A stretch of DNA of 64,000 bases from VBDM01 sp035637655 (GCA_035637655.1 DASPWT010000112.1:1-64000), one strand, 5' to 3'. Counted from the first letter of the stretch, positions 1 through 8,735 are shown. Notes: generated from the sequence alone by a model not told the origin. Translations and numbers: made by a program.

Positions 1-717
1 CCGGAGAACGTGCGCGAGAAGGGCAGCGACGCGGTGCGCACGAACTTCGCCGCGCACATGTACAGCACTCCTTTCGCGAAGCTCGCGCGCCATCCGCGCA
101 TGGTCGGGCCGATCATGCAGCTTTTCGGCGAAGAGCTGTACATGCACCAGTTCAAAATCAACGGCAAGATGGCTTTCGACGGCGACCTCTGGCAATGGCA
201 CCAGGACTACGGCACCTGGAAGAACGACGACCTGATGCCCGAGGCTCGCGCGATGAACGTCGCGATCTTCCTCGACGAGGTCAACGAGTTCAACGGACCG
301 CTGATGTTCATTCCCGGCAGCCACAAGCTCGGCGTGATCGAAGCCGATCACGACACCTCGACGACGAGCTATCCCCTGTGGACGATCCACCACGACACGA
401 TCAGAAAGCTCGTCGAGCGCGGCGGCATCGTGGCTCCAAAGGGTCCGCCGGGGTCGATGATTCTGTTTCACTCCTGCCTGGTGCACGCCTCTACTGCCAA
501 TCTCTCTCCTTGGAATCGGGTCAGCGTCTATTTGAGCCTGTGCGCGGTGTCGAACCACATACGGCGCTTCAAGCGTCCGGGGTACATCGCGCACCGCGAT
601 TTTGCGCCGTTGAAGTGCCTCCCCGACGATTGCCTGCTCAGGCCCTACGACGTGCCGCTTCCGTGGAGAGACGGAACGCCGCCGGAAGAGCTGCAAGGCG
701 CGCTCAAAGCCGCGTGA
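1..717 (+). CDS. Phytanoyl-CoA dioxygenase (PhyH) family protein, 5' partial
   Basis: Non-haem Fe(II)/2-oxoglutarate dioxygenase of the PhyH family, which hydroxylates small molecules or acyl chains. The reading frame is open from the first base, so the N-terminus is outside the window; an internal GTG at 10 is unlikely to be the true start. The metal-binding pattern is visible: H-x-D in WQWHQDYG, and a distal His in LVHAST followed by an Arg in NRVSVYL that would bind 2-oxoglutarate. The long stretch FNGPLMFIPGSHK is typical of the family. The stop overlaps the next gene's GTG start by 4 nt, so the two are probably translated together. The substrate cannot be read from the sequence. Confidence 0.8.
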   Translation, partial: PENVREKGSDAVRTNFAAHMYSTPFAKLARHPRMVGPIMQLFGEELYMHQFKINGKMAFDGDLWQWHQDYGTWKNDDLMPEARAMNVAIFLDEVNEFNGPLMFIPGSHKLGVIEADHDTSTTSYPLWTIHHDTIRKLVERGGIVAPKGPPGSMILFHSCLVHASTANLSPWNRVSVYLSLCAVSNHIRRFKRPGYIAHRDFAPLKCLPDDCLLRPYDVPLPWRDGTPPEELQGALKAA

Positions 718-2072
718 ATCTGTACGCAAAGCTCCGGGAGCGCGAAGCGCAAGGCAGGCCGCTGCGGGTCGGCATGATCGGCGCAGGCAAATTCGGCGCC
801 ATGTACATCGCGCAGGTGCCGAAGACGCCGGGGGTGCATCTGGTCGGTATCGCCGACCTTTCTCCCGCGAATGCGCGGACCAGCCTCGAGCGCGTGGGCT
901 GGAAGCCGGAACAGTACGCTGCCGCGTCGCTCGATGCGGCGCTGAAGGAGCGACGGACGCACATTTCGGAGGACTGGCGCGCGCTCGTCGCGCACCCGGC
1001 CGTGGAGATCGTCGTCGAAGCCACGGGCAATCCGATCGCCGCAGTCGAGCATGCGCTCGCAGCATTCCGAAACGGCAAGCACGTGGTGATGGTGACGGTC
1101 GAGGCCGACGCCTTCTGCGGGCCCTTGCTCGCGAAGAAGGCGAAGGAGGCGGGAGTCGTTTACAGCCTCGCCTACGGCGATCAGCCCGCGATCATCTGCG
1201 ACCTCGTCGATTGGGCGCGCGCGGCGGGATTCCCGGTGGTTGCGGCCGGGCGCGGGCACAAATGGCTGCCGCACTTCGCGCAGTCCACGCCGGAGACCGT
1301 ATGGGGTTACTACGGCCTCACGCCCGAACAGGCCCGCGTGGGCGGACTCAACCCGAAGATGTTCAATTCCTTTCTCGACGGCTCGAAGCCGGCGATCGAA
1401 GCCGCCGCGGTGTGCAATGCAACCGGCCTTACGCCGGCGCCGGAGGGTCTCGCGTATCCGCCTGCGTCCATCGAAGACCTGCCGCTGGTGATGCGGCCGA
1501 AGGCCGAGGGCGGGCAGCTGCATCACAAGGGGCAGGTCGAAGTCGTGTCCTCGCTCGATCGCGACGGGCGGGCGATTCCCTACGACATCCGCTTCGGCGT
1601 GTGGGTCGTGTTCGAGGGCGAGTCCGATTACATCCGGCGTTGCTTCATGGAGTACGGCGTGCGAACCGATCCTTCGGGCCGCTATGCCTCGATGTACAGG
1701 CGCTGGCACCTGATCGGGCTCGAGGTCGGAATTTCGGTGGCCTCGGTCGGATTGCGGGGCGAGCCGACCGGCTGCGCCACGGATTTTCGCGCGGACGCGG
1801 TTGCGACGGCCAAGCGCGATCTGAGGGCGGGCGAGATGCTCGACGGCGAAGGCGGATATATGGTGGTGGGCAGGCTCATGCCAGCCGCGGATTCGCTCGC
1901 GCTCGGTGGGTTGCCGCTCGGCTTGGCGCACCAACTGAGGCTAGTCAATCCCGTCAAGGCCGGCCAGGCTGTGCGCTGGGCTGATGTCGCCTACGACGCT
2001 GGGGCCGAGGCGGTGCGTGTGCGCCGCGAAATGGAGTCGATGTTCGTCGCCCCCAGACAGCGCACGGCCTAG
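714..2072 (+). CDS. NAD(P)-dependent oxidoreductase with C-terminal SAF-like domain
   Basis: A 452-residue protein. The N-terminus has a Rossmann motif (VGMIGAGKFG, about residues 18-27) like homoserine dehydrogenase and Gfo/Idh/MocA proteins; the last ~100 residues (ATAKRDLRAGEMLDGEGGY...) resemble a SAF domain. Such proteins are usually annotated as SAF-domain or homoserine-dehydrogenase-like oxidoreductases of unknown substrate. The start is taken as GTG 714, which overlaps the upstream TGA; the frame stays open far upstream but that part is a shadow of the PhyH gene. The pairing with a dioxygenase suggests one short catabolic or biosynthetic pathway, which is inference. Confidence 0.75.
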   Translation: MNLYAKLREREAQGRPLRVGMIGAGKFGAMYIAQVPKTPGVHLVGIADLSPANARTSLERVGWKPEQYAAASLDAALKERRTHISEDWRALVAHPAVEIVVEATGNPIAAVEHALAAFRNGKHVVMVTVEADAFCGPLLAKKAKEAGVVYSLAYGDQPAIICDLVDWARAAGFPVVAAGRGHKWLPHFAQSTPETVWGYYGLTPEQARVGGLNPKMFNSFLDGSKPAIEAAAVCNATGLTPAPEGLAYPPASIEDLPLVMRPKAEGGQLHHKGQVEVVSSLDRDGRAIPYDIRFGVWVVFEGESDYIRRCFMEYGVRTDPSGRYASMYRRWHLIGLEVGISVASVGLRGEPTGCATDFRADAVATAKRDLRAGEMLDGEGGYMVVGRLMPAADSLALGGLPLGLAHQLRLVNPVKAGQAVRWADVAYDAGAEAVRVRREMESMFVAPRQRTA

Positions 2073-2137
2073 GAGGCGAGGCCCTGTGCCGGAAATGTAA
2101 CGAATTGGGATTCCTCGCAATTTTCCGCCAAATATAG

Positions 2138-2211
2138 TGTAATTGGACCTAGACCCGAGAGCGCAGGCTGGGATACTGTAATCGGGGGCCTGGACCCGAG
2201 AGAGGGCAGGC
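2138..2211 (+). repeat. Imperfect tandem repeat upstream of the rpfG-like gene
   Basis: Two copies of a ~32-35 nt unit, at 2138-2169 and 2177-2211 (period 39). Both begin TGTAAT and contain CCTRGACCCGAGAG followed by a GGCAGG or GCAGG tail. TATAGT just before copy 1 and TACTGT just before copy 2 are weak -10-like hexamers. A short hairpin (CCGCC/GGCGG, 2218-2234) follows. It could be a duplicated regulator site; there is no direct proof. Confidence 0.55.
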
Positions 2212-2250
2212 AGGGAGCCGCCATTCAAAGGCGGGGCAAGGGAATTTCTT

Positions 2251-3363
2251 ATGAAAACCACGTCGTCTAGACCGCTTACGCTGGTTCACGATTCGATCGA
2301 AGCCAAGCTCGCGCCGCTCAAGATCCTGGTCATCGACGACCAGTCCACCGGGCGCATCGTGCTGAGCGAGATCATGAGGAGCCTCGACGCGAGTCTGGAG
2401 GTTGCCACGTTCGCCGACCCTTTGGAGGCCATCGAATACGCGCGCAAGCACCCTGTCGACATGGTGCTCACCGATTACAAGATGCCGAACTTGGACGGTA
2501 TCGAGGTCATCCGGAGGCTGCGCCGCATTTTCGGCTACGAGGACGTTCCGATCATCTGCATCACGGTGGTGAACGATCGCGAAGTCCGCTACCGTGCCCT
2601 GGAGGCCGGGGCCACCGACTTCCTGATTCGCCCGATCGACCGGCTCGAATGCGGGGCGCGCTGCCGCAATCTCCTGAGCCTGCGCCGGCATGAAATTCTC
2701 AAGAAAAACAGAACCCGGATTCTCGAGCAGAAGATCGACGAGGCCACCCGCGAGTTGCGGCGCCGCGAAGTCGAGACGCTGTTTCGGCTGGCGAAGGCCG
2801 CCGAGCAGCGCGACAAGGTGACCGGAATGCACCTGGTGCGGATGGCCAAGTACTCCGCCCTGATCGCCAAAGGCGTCGGGCTGTCCTTGGCTGAGCAAGA
2901 TGCGATCGAGCTGGCCGCGCCGATGCACGATATCGGAAAAATCGGCATTCCGGACCGGATCCTGCAGAATCCCGGAAGGCTCGACGGCGAGGACCTGCGA
3001 GTCATGCAGTCGCATGCGCGCATCGGCTACGACATGCTGAAGGACAGCTCTTCCGGATATCTGCAAATGGCCGCGGTGATCGCGCTCGGCCATCACGAGA
3101 AGTACGACGGCAGCGGTTACCCGACCGGCCTCAGGGGCGAGCACATTTCGCTCGAAGCGCGAATCGTCGCCATCGCGGATGTCTACGACGCGCTCACCTC
3201 GGTTCGCCCCTACAAACCGGCTTGGCCCGTGGAGGAAGCGTTCGTCTACATGGCGGAGCACGCCGGCAGGCATTTTGATCCGAAGCTTGTGGAAATCCTG
3301 GTGCGGAACCGAGACGAAGTCCTCTCCATCGGCGAACGGTTTGCCGATCAGCTGGCGCAGTGA
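2251..3363 (+). CDS. rpfG: RpfG-type response regulator: receiver plus HD-GYP c-di-GMP phosphodiesterase
   Basis: 370 residues. The receiver domain spans about 23-145, with acidic pocket VIDDQ and phospho-acceptor Asp75 (LTDYKMP). A helical linker leads to an HD-GYP domain at about 178-355, with HD at 226-227 (MHDIGK), HHEKYDGSGYP ending in GYP 289-291, and later metal-site residues. HD-GYP proteins of this layout hydrolyse c-di-GMP; in Xanthomonas RpfG is switched on by RpfC when DSF is sensed. The gene ends 16 nt before the hybrid kinase gene, so they form a cognate pair. The residues needed for phosphorylation and catalysis are present. The symbol is by family and context; orthology was not tested by phylogeny. 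Confidence 0.87.
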   Translation: MKTTSSRPLTLVHDSIEAKLAPLKILVIDDQSTGRIVLSEIMRSLDASLEVATFADPLEAIEYARKHPVDMVLTDYKMPNLDGIEVIRRLRRIFGYEDVPIICITVVNDREVRYRALEAGATDFLIRPIDRLECGARCRNLLSLRRHEILKKNRTRILEQKIDEATRELRRREVETLFRLAKAAEQRDKVTGMHLVRMAKYSALIAKGVGLSLAEQDAIELAAPMHDIGKIGIPDRILQNPGRLDGEDLRVMQSHARIGYDMLKDSSSGYLQMAAVIALGHHEKYDGSGYPTGLRGEHISLEARIVAIADVYDALTSVRPYKPAWPVEEAFVYMAEHAGRHFDPKLVEILVRNRDEVLSIGERFADQLAQ

Positions 3364-3379
3364 CCCGGAACCGGGCCGG

Positions 3380-5899
3380 ATGGCGCTGAAATCGATCTTC
3401 GCCGGCCTTCGAGCGCGCCTCGCCGCGCGCCCGGACACAGAGCACGAGCAGGCGATCGTCCGGCTGGTGGTGTATTCCGTGCTGTTCCTGTATCTGCTGC
3501 CGCAGGCTTTCGGCGGCATCGAAGTCCGCAACGAAGTCAACCCGCTGTTTTTCTCGGCCATGATCTGCTTCATGGTGCTAGCGGCGGCCGTGTTCGGCTG
3601 GATCTGCCTGTTTCCGTCGGCTTCGCCCGTGCGCCGCGTTACCGGGTCTTTGCTCGACGTCGTCGCGACAACGTTTTTCATGTACAACCTAGGCGTGTAC
3701 GGAACGCCCTTTTACGTCGTTTATCTCTGGATTATCTTCGGCAACGGCTTCCGTTACGGCAAGGCGTATCTCTACAACTCCCTGGCATGGAGCGTGGTCG
3801 GCTTCAGCTTGGTCCTCGCGGTGAACGACTATTGGGTTGCGAACCGCCCGCTGGGCATCGGCCTTCTCGCGGGCATGATTGTGTTGTCGATGTATGTTGG
3901 GAAGCTGGTGAAGCGGCTGTTCGATTCGCTTCACCGCGAGGAGGCCGCGAATCAGGCGAAGCGACGTTTCCTCTCCACGGTAAGCCACGAGATGCGCACC
4001 CCGCTCAACGCGATCGTCGGAATGAACGACCTGCTGCGCGACACCCCTTTGAACTCGGAGCAGGCCGAGATGGTGAAGGCGATGCACGAAGCCTCGCAAT
4101 CCATGCTCAAACTGATCGAGAACGTGCTCGATATTTCCAAGATCGAGGCCGGCAAGGTCAACATCGAGGAGACCGACTTCGACCTGCACGCCCTGATCAA
4201 CGGCACCTCGGGAGTGCTCGCGCCGCAGGCCGAGATTCGTGGGCTGCAGCTTCGTACTCTCGTGATGCCGGAGGCGGCCCACGCGCTGCGCGGCGATCCC
4301 TATCATCTACGCCAGGTGCTCTATAACCTCATCGGAAACGGTATCAAGTTCACCCAGTCCGGCAGCGTCACCTTGACCGTTTCGAGCCTGGGCGAGAGCG
4401 AGCATGCGGTGCGGCTGAGATTTGCCATCGAGGATACGGGGATAGGCATCGCGCCCGAAGCTCAGGAACGCATTTTCGAGAGTTTCGTCCAGGCCGACGA
4501 CTCGACCACGCGCCGCTACGGCGGAACCGGGCTCGGAACGACGATCTCGAAACAGCTGGTGGAGATGATGGGCGGGCAGATCGGCCTGAACAGCACGCCC
4601 GGAAAGGGCAGCACATTCTGGTTTGAGCTCCCCTTCAAGAAGCAGATGGTGGGACTGGTTCCCGAAGCTTCGCTCCGGCTCAACGATATCCGGATCATGC
4701 TCCTCGGTTTCGCCGACGCGCAGCTGCAGGCGCTCGAGCAGGATCTCGCCACTTGGGGGGCGCGCACCGGGCGCGCAGCGGGCGTAGAGGCGGGGGCTGC
4801 GCGCCTCGCCGAGGCGCAGTCGCTCGGGCACCCCTACCACTTGGTGCTTCTGCGCGAAGACGCGCAGGTCGAACCGAACCGACTTCTCGCTCGCCTCCGC
4901 AATAGCCGCAGCCAGAAGGCGCCTCCTACGGTCCTGTGCACGCCCGGCGTATCGCAGATTCGCAGCGCCGAAGCGCTTGCGGGCGGTTTCGTGGCGGTAC
5001 TGGAAATGCCGCTAGAGAAGCGGCTCCTCTTTAACGCCATCCATTCGGCCACTGCGGTCCAAGCGAGCCAGGAAGGCGTCATTTCGCTCAGCAATTACTA
5101 CGCCGCCCGCGACGCCAACCGGCGCCGCTACCAGATCCTCGTGGCGGAAGACAACGCGGTGAACCAGCGCGTCATCGTCGGGATACTGGAACGCGCCGGG
5201 CACAGAGTCCGGGTCGTGGACGACGGGGAGCAGGCGCTCGATGTCCTCGAGAACGAGCGGTTCGATGTGGTCATCATGGATCTCAACATGCCCGAGCTCG
5301 GCGGGCTGGACGCCGCGCGGGCCTACCGCTTTATGGATCCGGAGGCGATACAGGTCCCGATCATCATGCTTTCGGCGGACGTCACCTCGGAGACGATGAA
5401 GGAATGCGAGGAGGCGGGGATCGATGCTTTCTTGTCCAAACCGATCGAGGCTCGCCGCCTGCTTGACACCATCGCGAGCCTGATTGCAAAGCGCGCGACC
5501 GCTCTCGCGGCGTCCGGCGACGGCGCCGAGAAAACCCAGGTGGTCATCAATCCGGCGACGCTCTCGGAGCTCGAGCTCATCAGCGCGGATAGCACCTTCA
5601 TGCCGGAACTCCTCAACGGATTCATCCAGGACGGCGAGGCGCTGCTGCGGCAGATGGAAGCCGCAGTGGCGGCGGAGCAATACGAGACGCTCAGGGACCT
5701 CGTGCACGCCATGAAGGGCTCGGCGGTTACGCTCGGCGCCGAGCAGCTGTGCCAGACCTGCGTCGGAATCAGCGGTCAGACGACATCGGAACTGCAAGCG
5801 GGCGGATCACGCGCCCTAAAGGTGGTGCGGGAGCAGTTTCAGCAGACGCGCGCTTCGCTCCTCGATTATCTCAAGAAAAACCAGAGCGCGGCCCGCTGA
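3380..5899 (+). CDS. rpfC: RpfC-type hybrid sensor histidine kinase (membrane input, HisKA, HATPase, receiver, HPt)
   Basis: 839 residues from ATG 3380. The N-terminal ~175 residues hold about five membrane segments with very short loops, as in RpfC DSF sensors. HisKA has His203 (STVSHEMRTPLN); the ATPase domain (about 300-420) has the N box NLIGNGIKF, DTGIGI and GGTGLG. A region at about 435-560 looks like a receiver without its Asp. A good receiver follows at 585-700 (AEDN, Asp634 in IMDLNMP, Lys in SKPI), then an HPt domain with His776 (LVHAMKGSA). This is a complete His-Asp-His relay to the upstream RpfG-like regulator. The extra degenerate receiver makes it longer than the ~726-residue Xanthomonas RpfC. 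The upstream open frame inside rpfG is a shadow. Confidence 0.87.
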   Translation: MALKSIFAGLRARLAARPDTEHEQAIVRLVVYSVLFLYLLPQAFGGIEVRNEVNPLFFSAMICFMVLAAAVFGWICLFPSASPVRRVTGSLLDVVATTFFMYNLGVYGTPFYVVYLWIIFGNGFRYGKAYLYNSLAWSVVGFSLVLAVNDYWVANRPLGIGLLAGMIVLSMYVGKLVKRLFDSLHREEAANQAKRRFLSTVSHEMRTPLNAIVGMNDLLRDTPLNSEQAEMVKAMHEASQSMLKLIENVLDISKIEAGKVNIEETDFDLHALINGTSGVLAPQAEIRGLQLRTLVMPEAAHALRGDPYHLRQVLYNLIGNGIKFTQSGSVTLTVSSLGESEHAVRLRFAIEDTGIGIAPEAQERIFESFVQADDSTTRRYGGTGLGTTISKQLVEMMGGQIGLNSTPGKGSTFWFELPFKKQMVGLVPEASLRLNDIRIMLLGFADAQLQALEQDLATWGARTGRAAGVEAGAARLAEAQSLGHPYHLVLLREDAQVEPNRLLARLRNSRSQKAPPTVLCTPGVSQIRSAEALAGGFVAVLEMPLEKRLLFNAIHSATAVQASQEGVISLSNYYAARDANRRRYQILVAEDNAVNQRVIVGILERAGHRVRVVDDGEQALDVLENERFDVVIMDLNMPELGGLDAARAYRFMDPEAIQVPIIMLSADVTSETMKECEEAGIDAFLSKPIEARRLLDTIASLIAKRATALAASGDGAEKTQVVINPATLSELELISADSTFMPELLNGFIQDGEALLRQMEAAVAAEQYETLRDLVHAMKGSAVTLGAEQLCQTCVGISGQTTSELQAGGSRALKVVREQFQQTRASLLDYLKKNQSAAR

Positions 5900-5939
5900 G
5901 GCAGGGACGTGACATGGACAAGGGACGGCGCGAGAAACC

Positions 5940-6203
5940 ATGGCTGACTTGTCACTGCGTGACCGAGTAATTCAGCGTCTTCTGGCCGCATCCGATGCAA
6001 AACTCACCGCGGCCGACGTAGACGACGCGACATCGCTTCGACAGGATCTGGACATCAGTTCACTGATTTTGATCACATTGGCTTCCGAGCTGGAGGATGA
6101 GTTGGGGATAGACATCGACGATGAGGACCTTGGCCGCATACAGACGATCGGCGATCTTTTCAAGGCGATCGAGAGCAGGAAGCGGCAGAATCGGCAGGCG
6201 TGA
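5940..6203 (+). CDS. Divergent acyl carrier protein beside rpf genes
   Basis: 87 residues with the PP-binding fold. The phosphopantetheine Ser is probably Ser41, in LDISSLILI. The usual Asp before it (DSL motif) is Ser here, and helix II has lost acidic positions equivalent to Asp38 and Glu41 of E. coli AcpP, while the ELEDELGI segment keeps the later acidic cluster. The housekeeping acpP at 34307 is normal, so this is a second, specialised carrier. The gene lies 40 nt after rpfC and its stop overlaps the GTG start of the ketoacyl synthase, which implies coupled translation. I infer a role in supplying or holding acyl chains for the nearby DSF synthase; other acyl products are possible. Confidence 0.8.
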   Translation: MADLSLRDRVIQRLLAASDAKLTAADVDDATSLRQDLDISSLILITLASELEDELGIDIDDEDLGRIQTIGDLFKAIESRKRQNRQA

Positions 6204-7468
6204 CGCAGTCTGAGTCAATGACTCCTCGGCGAGTAGCAATCACGGGAGTCGGTCTCGTATCGTGCCTTGGGCACGATTACAGCCAAGTGGTGAGGGCTCT
6301 CCAAAACGGGGTAAGCGGCATCCGCGCCATGCCGGAGTGGGAAAACCTGGGCCTGAAGAGCCGGGTGGCGGGTACGATCCTGGACGTCGAGGCCAAGTTC
6401 GAGTGCTCGCCCATCCCGAAAAAACTGCGTCCCGCGATTTCGGAAGCATCCAAATACTGCTGCCTCGCCGCGCTCGATGCCATCGGCGATTCCGGGCTTT
6501 CCGAGGTCGACCTGCAGTCCGACAGAACGGCGTGCATCGTCGGTACGGGAATCGGAAGCGTGGGATCCACCTATACGACAGGGCGACAGCTCTATTCCGG
6601 AGAGATTGCGAAGCTCAGCCCGCTTGTCGTGCTGAAAAGCATGGCCAGCGCGTCGAGCGCGGCGGTGGCCAACCTGCTCAAGGTCCACGGACGCAGTTAT
6701 TCGATCAGCTCTGCCTGTTCGACGTCCTCTCACAGCATCGGCACGGCATACGAGCTCATCCGTTACGGCATCGTCGACCGTGCCATCGCAGGGGGCGGAG
6801 AGGAGGTGCACCCTATGATTGCCGCGGGTTTTCAGGCCCTTCGATTCGCGCTCGCCACGAAATTCAACGAGTGCCCGCAACGGGCGTCGCGCCCTTATGA
6901 TGTCGCGCGCGACGGGTTCGTGATCGGGGGTGGTGCGGGGATCGTCGTACTCGAGGCCTGGGACCAGGCGTTGGCGCGTCGGGCTCGCGTGCGCGCCGAG
7001 ATCGTCGGGTTCGGGACAAGCTCGGATGGTTTCGACATGGTGATGCCGGAGCCGACTGGGGTGCACGCCGCCAAGAGCATGCGCAACGCCATAGAAGGCA
7101 GCGGTATGAGTCCTCGAGACGTCGGTGCCGTCAACACGCACGGCACGGCGACTGCCAAAGGTGACGTCGCTGAAGTCGAGGCAATGAAGGAAGTGTTCGA
7201 CGGCAAACCGCCGCCGTTCTCATCGACAAAATCGATGACCGGCCATCCCCTGGGTGCGGCCGGAGCACTGGAGACGATCTTTTGCATAGGCATGCTCGAG
7301 CATCGCTTCATTGCCCCTTCCATCAACATCGAAGAACTCGATCCTGAATTCGCGGGATTGCCGGTCGTAACGACCCCCAAGTTCACGGAACTGGACACCA
7401 TACTTTCCAATAGTTTCGGATTCGGTGGAACCAACGCGAGCCTTCTATTGAAGGCATTTCGCAACTAG
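6200..7468 (+). CDS. FabB-like beta-ketoacyl-ACP synthase
   Basis: 422 residues from GTG 6200 (overlapping the ACP stop); ATG 6218 is an alternative. The thiolase-fold condensing enzyme has a full Cys-His-His site: Cys173 (SACSTSSHS), His314 (NTHGTAT) and His349 (SMTGHPLGAAGA), with Lys344. It resembles KAS I (FabB) more than FabF: YSISSACSTS, AGGGEE, FIAPSINIEELD and the ending SNSFGFGGTNASL are FabB-like. FabB elongates cis-unsaturated intermediates. A normal FabF is present at 34574, so this looks like a pathway-specific enzyme coupled to the divergent ACP. A dedicated role in unsaturated signal synthesis is inference. Confidence 0.85.
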   Translation: MTQSESMTPRRVAITGVGLVSCLGHDYSQVVRALQNGVSGIRAMPEWENLGLKSRVAGTILDVEAKFECSPIPKKLRPAISEASKYCCLAALDAIGDSGLSEVDLQSDRTACIVGTGIGSVGSTYTTGRQLYSGEIAKLSPLVVLKSMASASSAAVANLLKVHGRSYSISSACSTSSHSIGTAYELIRYGIVDRAIAGGGEEVHPMIAAGFQALRFALATKFNECPQRASRPYDVARDGFVIGGGAGIVVLEAWDQALARRARVRAEIVGFGTSSDGFDMVMPEPTGVHAAKSMRNAIEGSGMSPRDVGAVNTHGTATAKGDVAEVEAMKEVFDGKPPPFSSTKSMTGHPLGAAGALETIFCIGMLEHRFIAPSINIEELDPEFAGLPVVTTPKFTELDTILSNSFGFGGTNASLLLKAFRN

Positions 7469-7663
7469 CGCGGCGTGTTTCATTCGAGCGCTTCTGCGCA
7501 TCGCCTGGGTTCCTCCATCAGGCTTGGGAACAAGACTCGCTGCGCATGAGCCCCACCGGGGCGCGTCCTAACGCACCGGTCGGGACGGATCGGATCCGGC
7601 CCCGGCAGGTCATGGCTCAAGCGCGCGAGCGCCCATGCTTCGGGCGGACATGCACAGCCGGGC

Positions 7664-8605
7664 TCAGGCCGTCGCGTACCGCAGTTCCTCCGCCATTCCT
7701 GCCACCTCCGGTATCTCCGCCGCGCCGCCCGGGATACGCCGGAATTGGGACCGCGCCAAGCGGCTCATCATCTTGAGATCTCTCTCTTCCAGCCGCGTTG
7801 CAGCGTCGACCCAGACGTTGGTGATATTGAGCATCTCCTCGTAGCTCACCCGTTGGAAATGCTGGCGGCAGCTGAACACGGCCTGCATACCATTGCGGTG
7901 TCGCTCGTTGCGGCGGATGTATTCGCGTACCGCCGTCTCCCCGTTTCCGTCCTCGACGAGAACGTCCACTACGCCCATCTCGTACAACTCCTCGGCGGTG
8001 TAGATGCGGCCGGAAAGAATCATTTTCTCGGCACGCTTCATTCCGAGCCGCCGGCTGAGCAGGCTGTAGGCTCCCATGCCGGGGAAGAGGTTGAACAGGA
8101 TCTCGGGCATTCCCATGCGCGCGCGGCGCTCGGCGATGATCACATTCGAGGAAAGCGCTGTCTCGAAACCTCCGCCGAGAGCTTCACCTTGCACCAGGGA
8201 AATCGTAATCAAGGGGCCGTTGTAGTTGCAGATCCTCGAATACATGTTGTCGATGCAGAGCTTAGCGTAATGCATCAACGCATCGCGGTCCTGAGATTTC
8301 ACCAGCTGCACGAACAGCGCCAGATCCCCTCCCAGGTTGAACACGTTCTCGGTCTTGGAGGCCACCACGTAATAGCGGATCTGGCGGAGCTCGCCCTTGT
8401 GCAGGAGGCGCCCGCCGTTCGCTTCGATCGCCGCGTCGTGGGCCCGCAACTCGTCGAGCAGCCCGAGATTGAAACACGGTACTCCAGACGGATTCAGGTA
8501 GGTCCATGCTACAGCGTCCTCGGGATCGAACCTGACCTCGATCTGCTTGTAGTAGTCCCGTTTAAACATTCCCTCTATCGCTCTTAATTCGACCGGTGCG
8601 TTCAT
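7664..8605 (-). CDS. rpfF: RpfF-type DSF synthase (crotonase superfamily)
   Basis: 313 residues, strongly like Xanthomonas RpfF: VFNLGGDLALF, ALGGGFETALS, MGMPEILFNLFPGMGAYS and the C-terminal NVWVDAA...RL.RSQ.R pattern. The two Glu residues used by RpfF for dehydration of 3-hydroxyacyl-ACP and thioester cleavage (Glu141/Glu161 in Xanthomonas) align with Glu148 and Glu168, with the same 20-residue spacing. The product would be a cis-2-unsaturated fatty acid signal. The start is supported by a strong AAGGAAGG ribosome site. The gene converges with the ketoacyl synthase gene and diverges from the diguanylate cyclase gene. The N-terminal ~25 residues are longer than in Xanthomonas. Confidence 0.88.
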   Translation of the reverse strand: MNAPVELRAIEGMFKRDYYKQIEVRFDPEDAVAWTYLNPSGVPCFNLGLLDELRAHDAAIEANGGRLLHKGELRQIRYYVVASKTENVFNLGGDLALFVQLVKSQDRDALMHYAKLCIDNMYSRICNYNGPLITISLVQGEALGGGFETALSSNVIIAERRARMGMPEILFNLFPGMGAYSLLSRRLGMKRAEKMILSGRIYTAEELYEMGVVDVLVEDGNGETAVREYIRRNERHRNGMQAVFSCRQHFQRVSYEEMLNITNVWVDAATRLEERDLKMMSRLARSQFRRIPGGAAEIPEVAGMAEELRYATA

Positions 8606-8665
8606 GACTTCCTTCCTTTCAGGGTGTGTTGAAGAAAAATGCGTTTTTACGGACTCTTTGCGGAG

Positions 8666-8694
8666 ACTATACTCCCAAATCCATCGTTGCCCAA
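8666..8694 (-). promoter_or_regulatory. Predicted sigma70 promoter of rpfF
   Basis: On the minus strand, TTGGGC (8694-8689) and TATAGT (8671-8666) are separated by 17 nt. It would start transcription near 8659, giving a leader of about 54 nt before the rpfF ATG at 8605. Confidence 0.5.
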
Positions 8695-8735
8695 AAGCCC
8701 CCTATTCCATTGTCATTGGGGTCGTTTTCCTGTCT

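Noticed and set aside
645..1934. 429-residue minus-strand open frame
   Set aside because: Antisense of the SAF-type oxidoreductase gene with Arg/His-rich shadow composition.
2073..2250. c-di-GMP riboswitch (GEMM type) upstream of the rpfG-like gene
   Set aside because: The conserved core of the aptamer was not found; only tandem repeats and a short hairpin are seen.
7550..7562. Terminator between the ketoacyl synthase gene and rpfF
   Set aside because: GCCCC-ACC-GGGGC is only a 5-bp stem without a T-run, so I did not list it.
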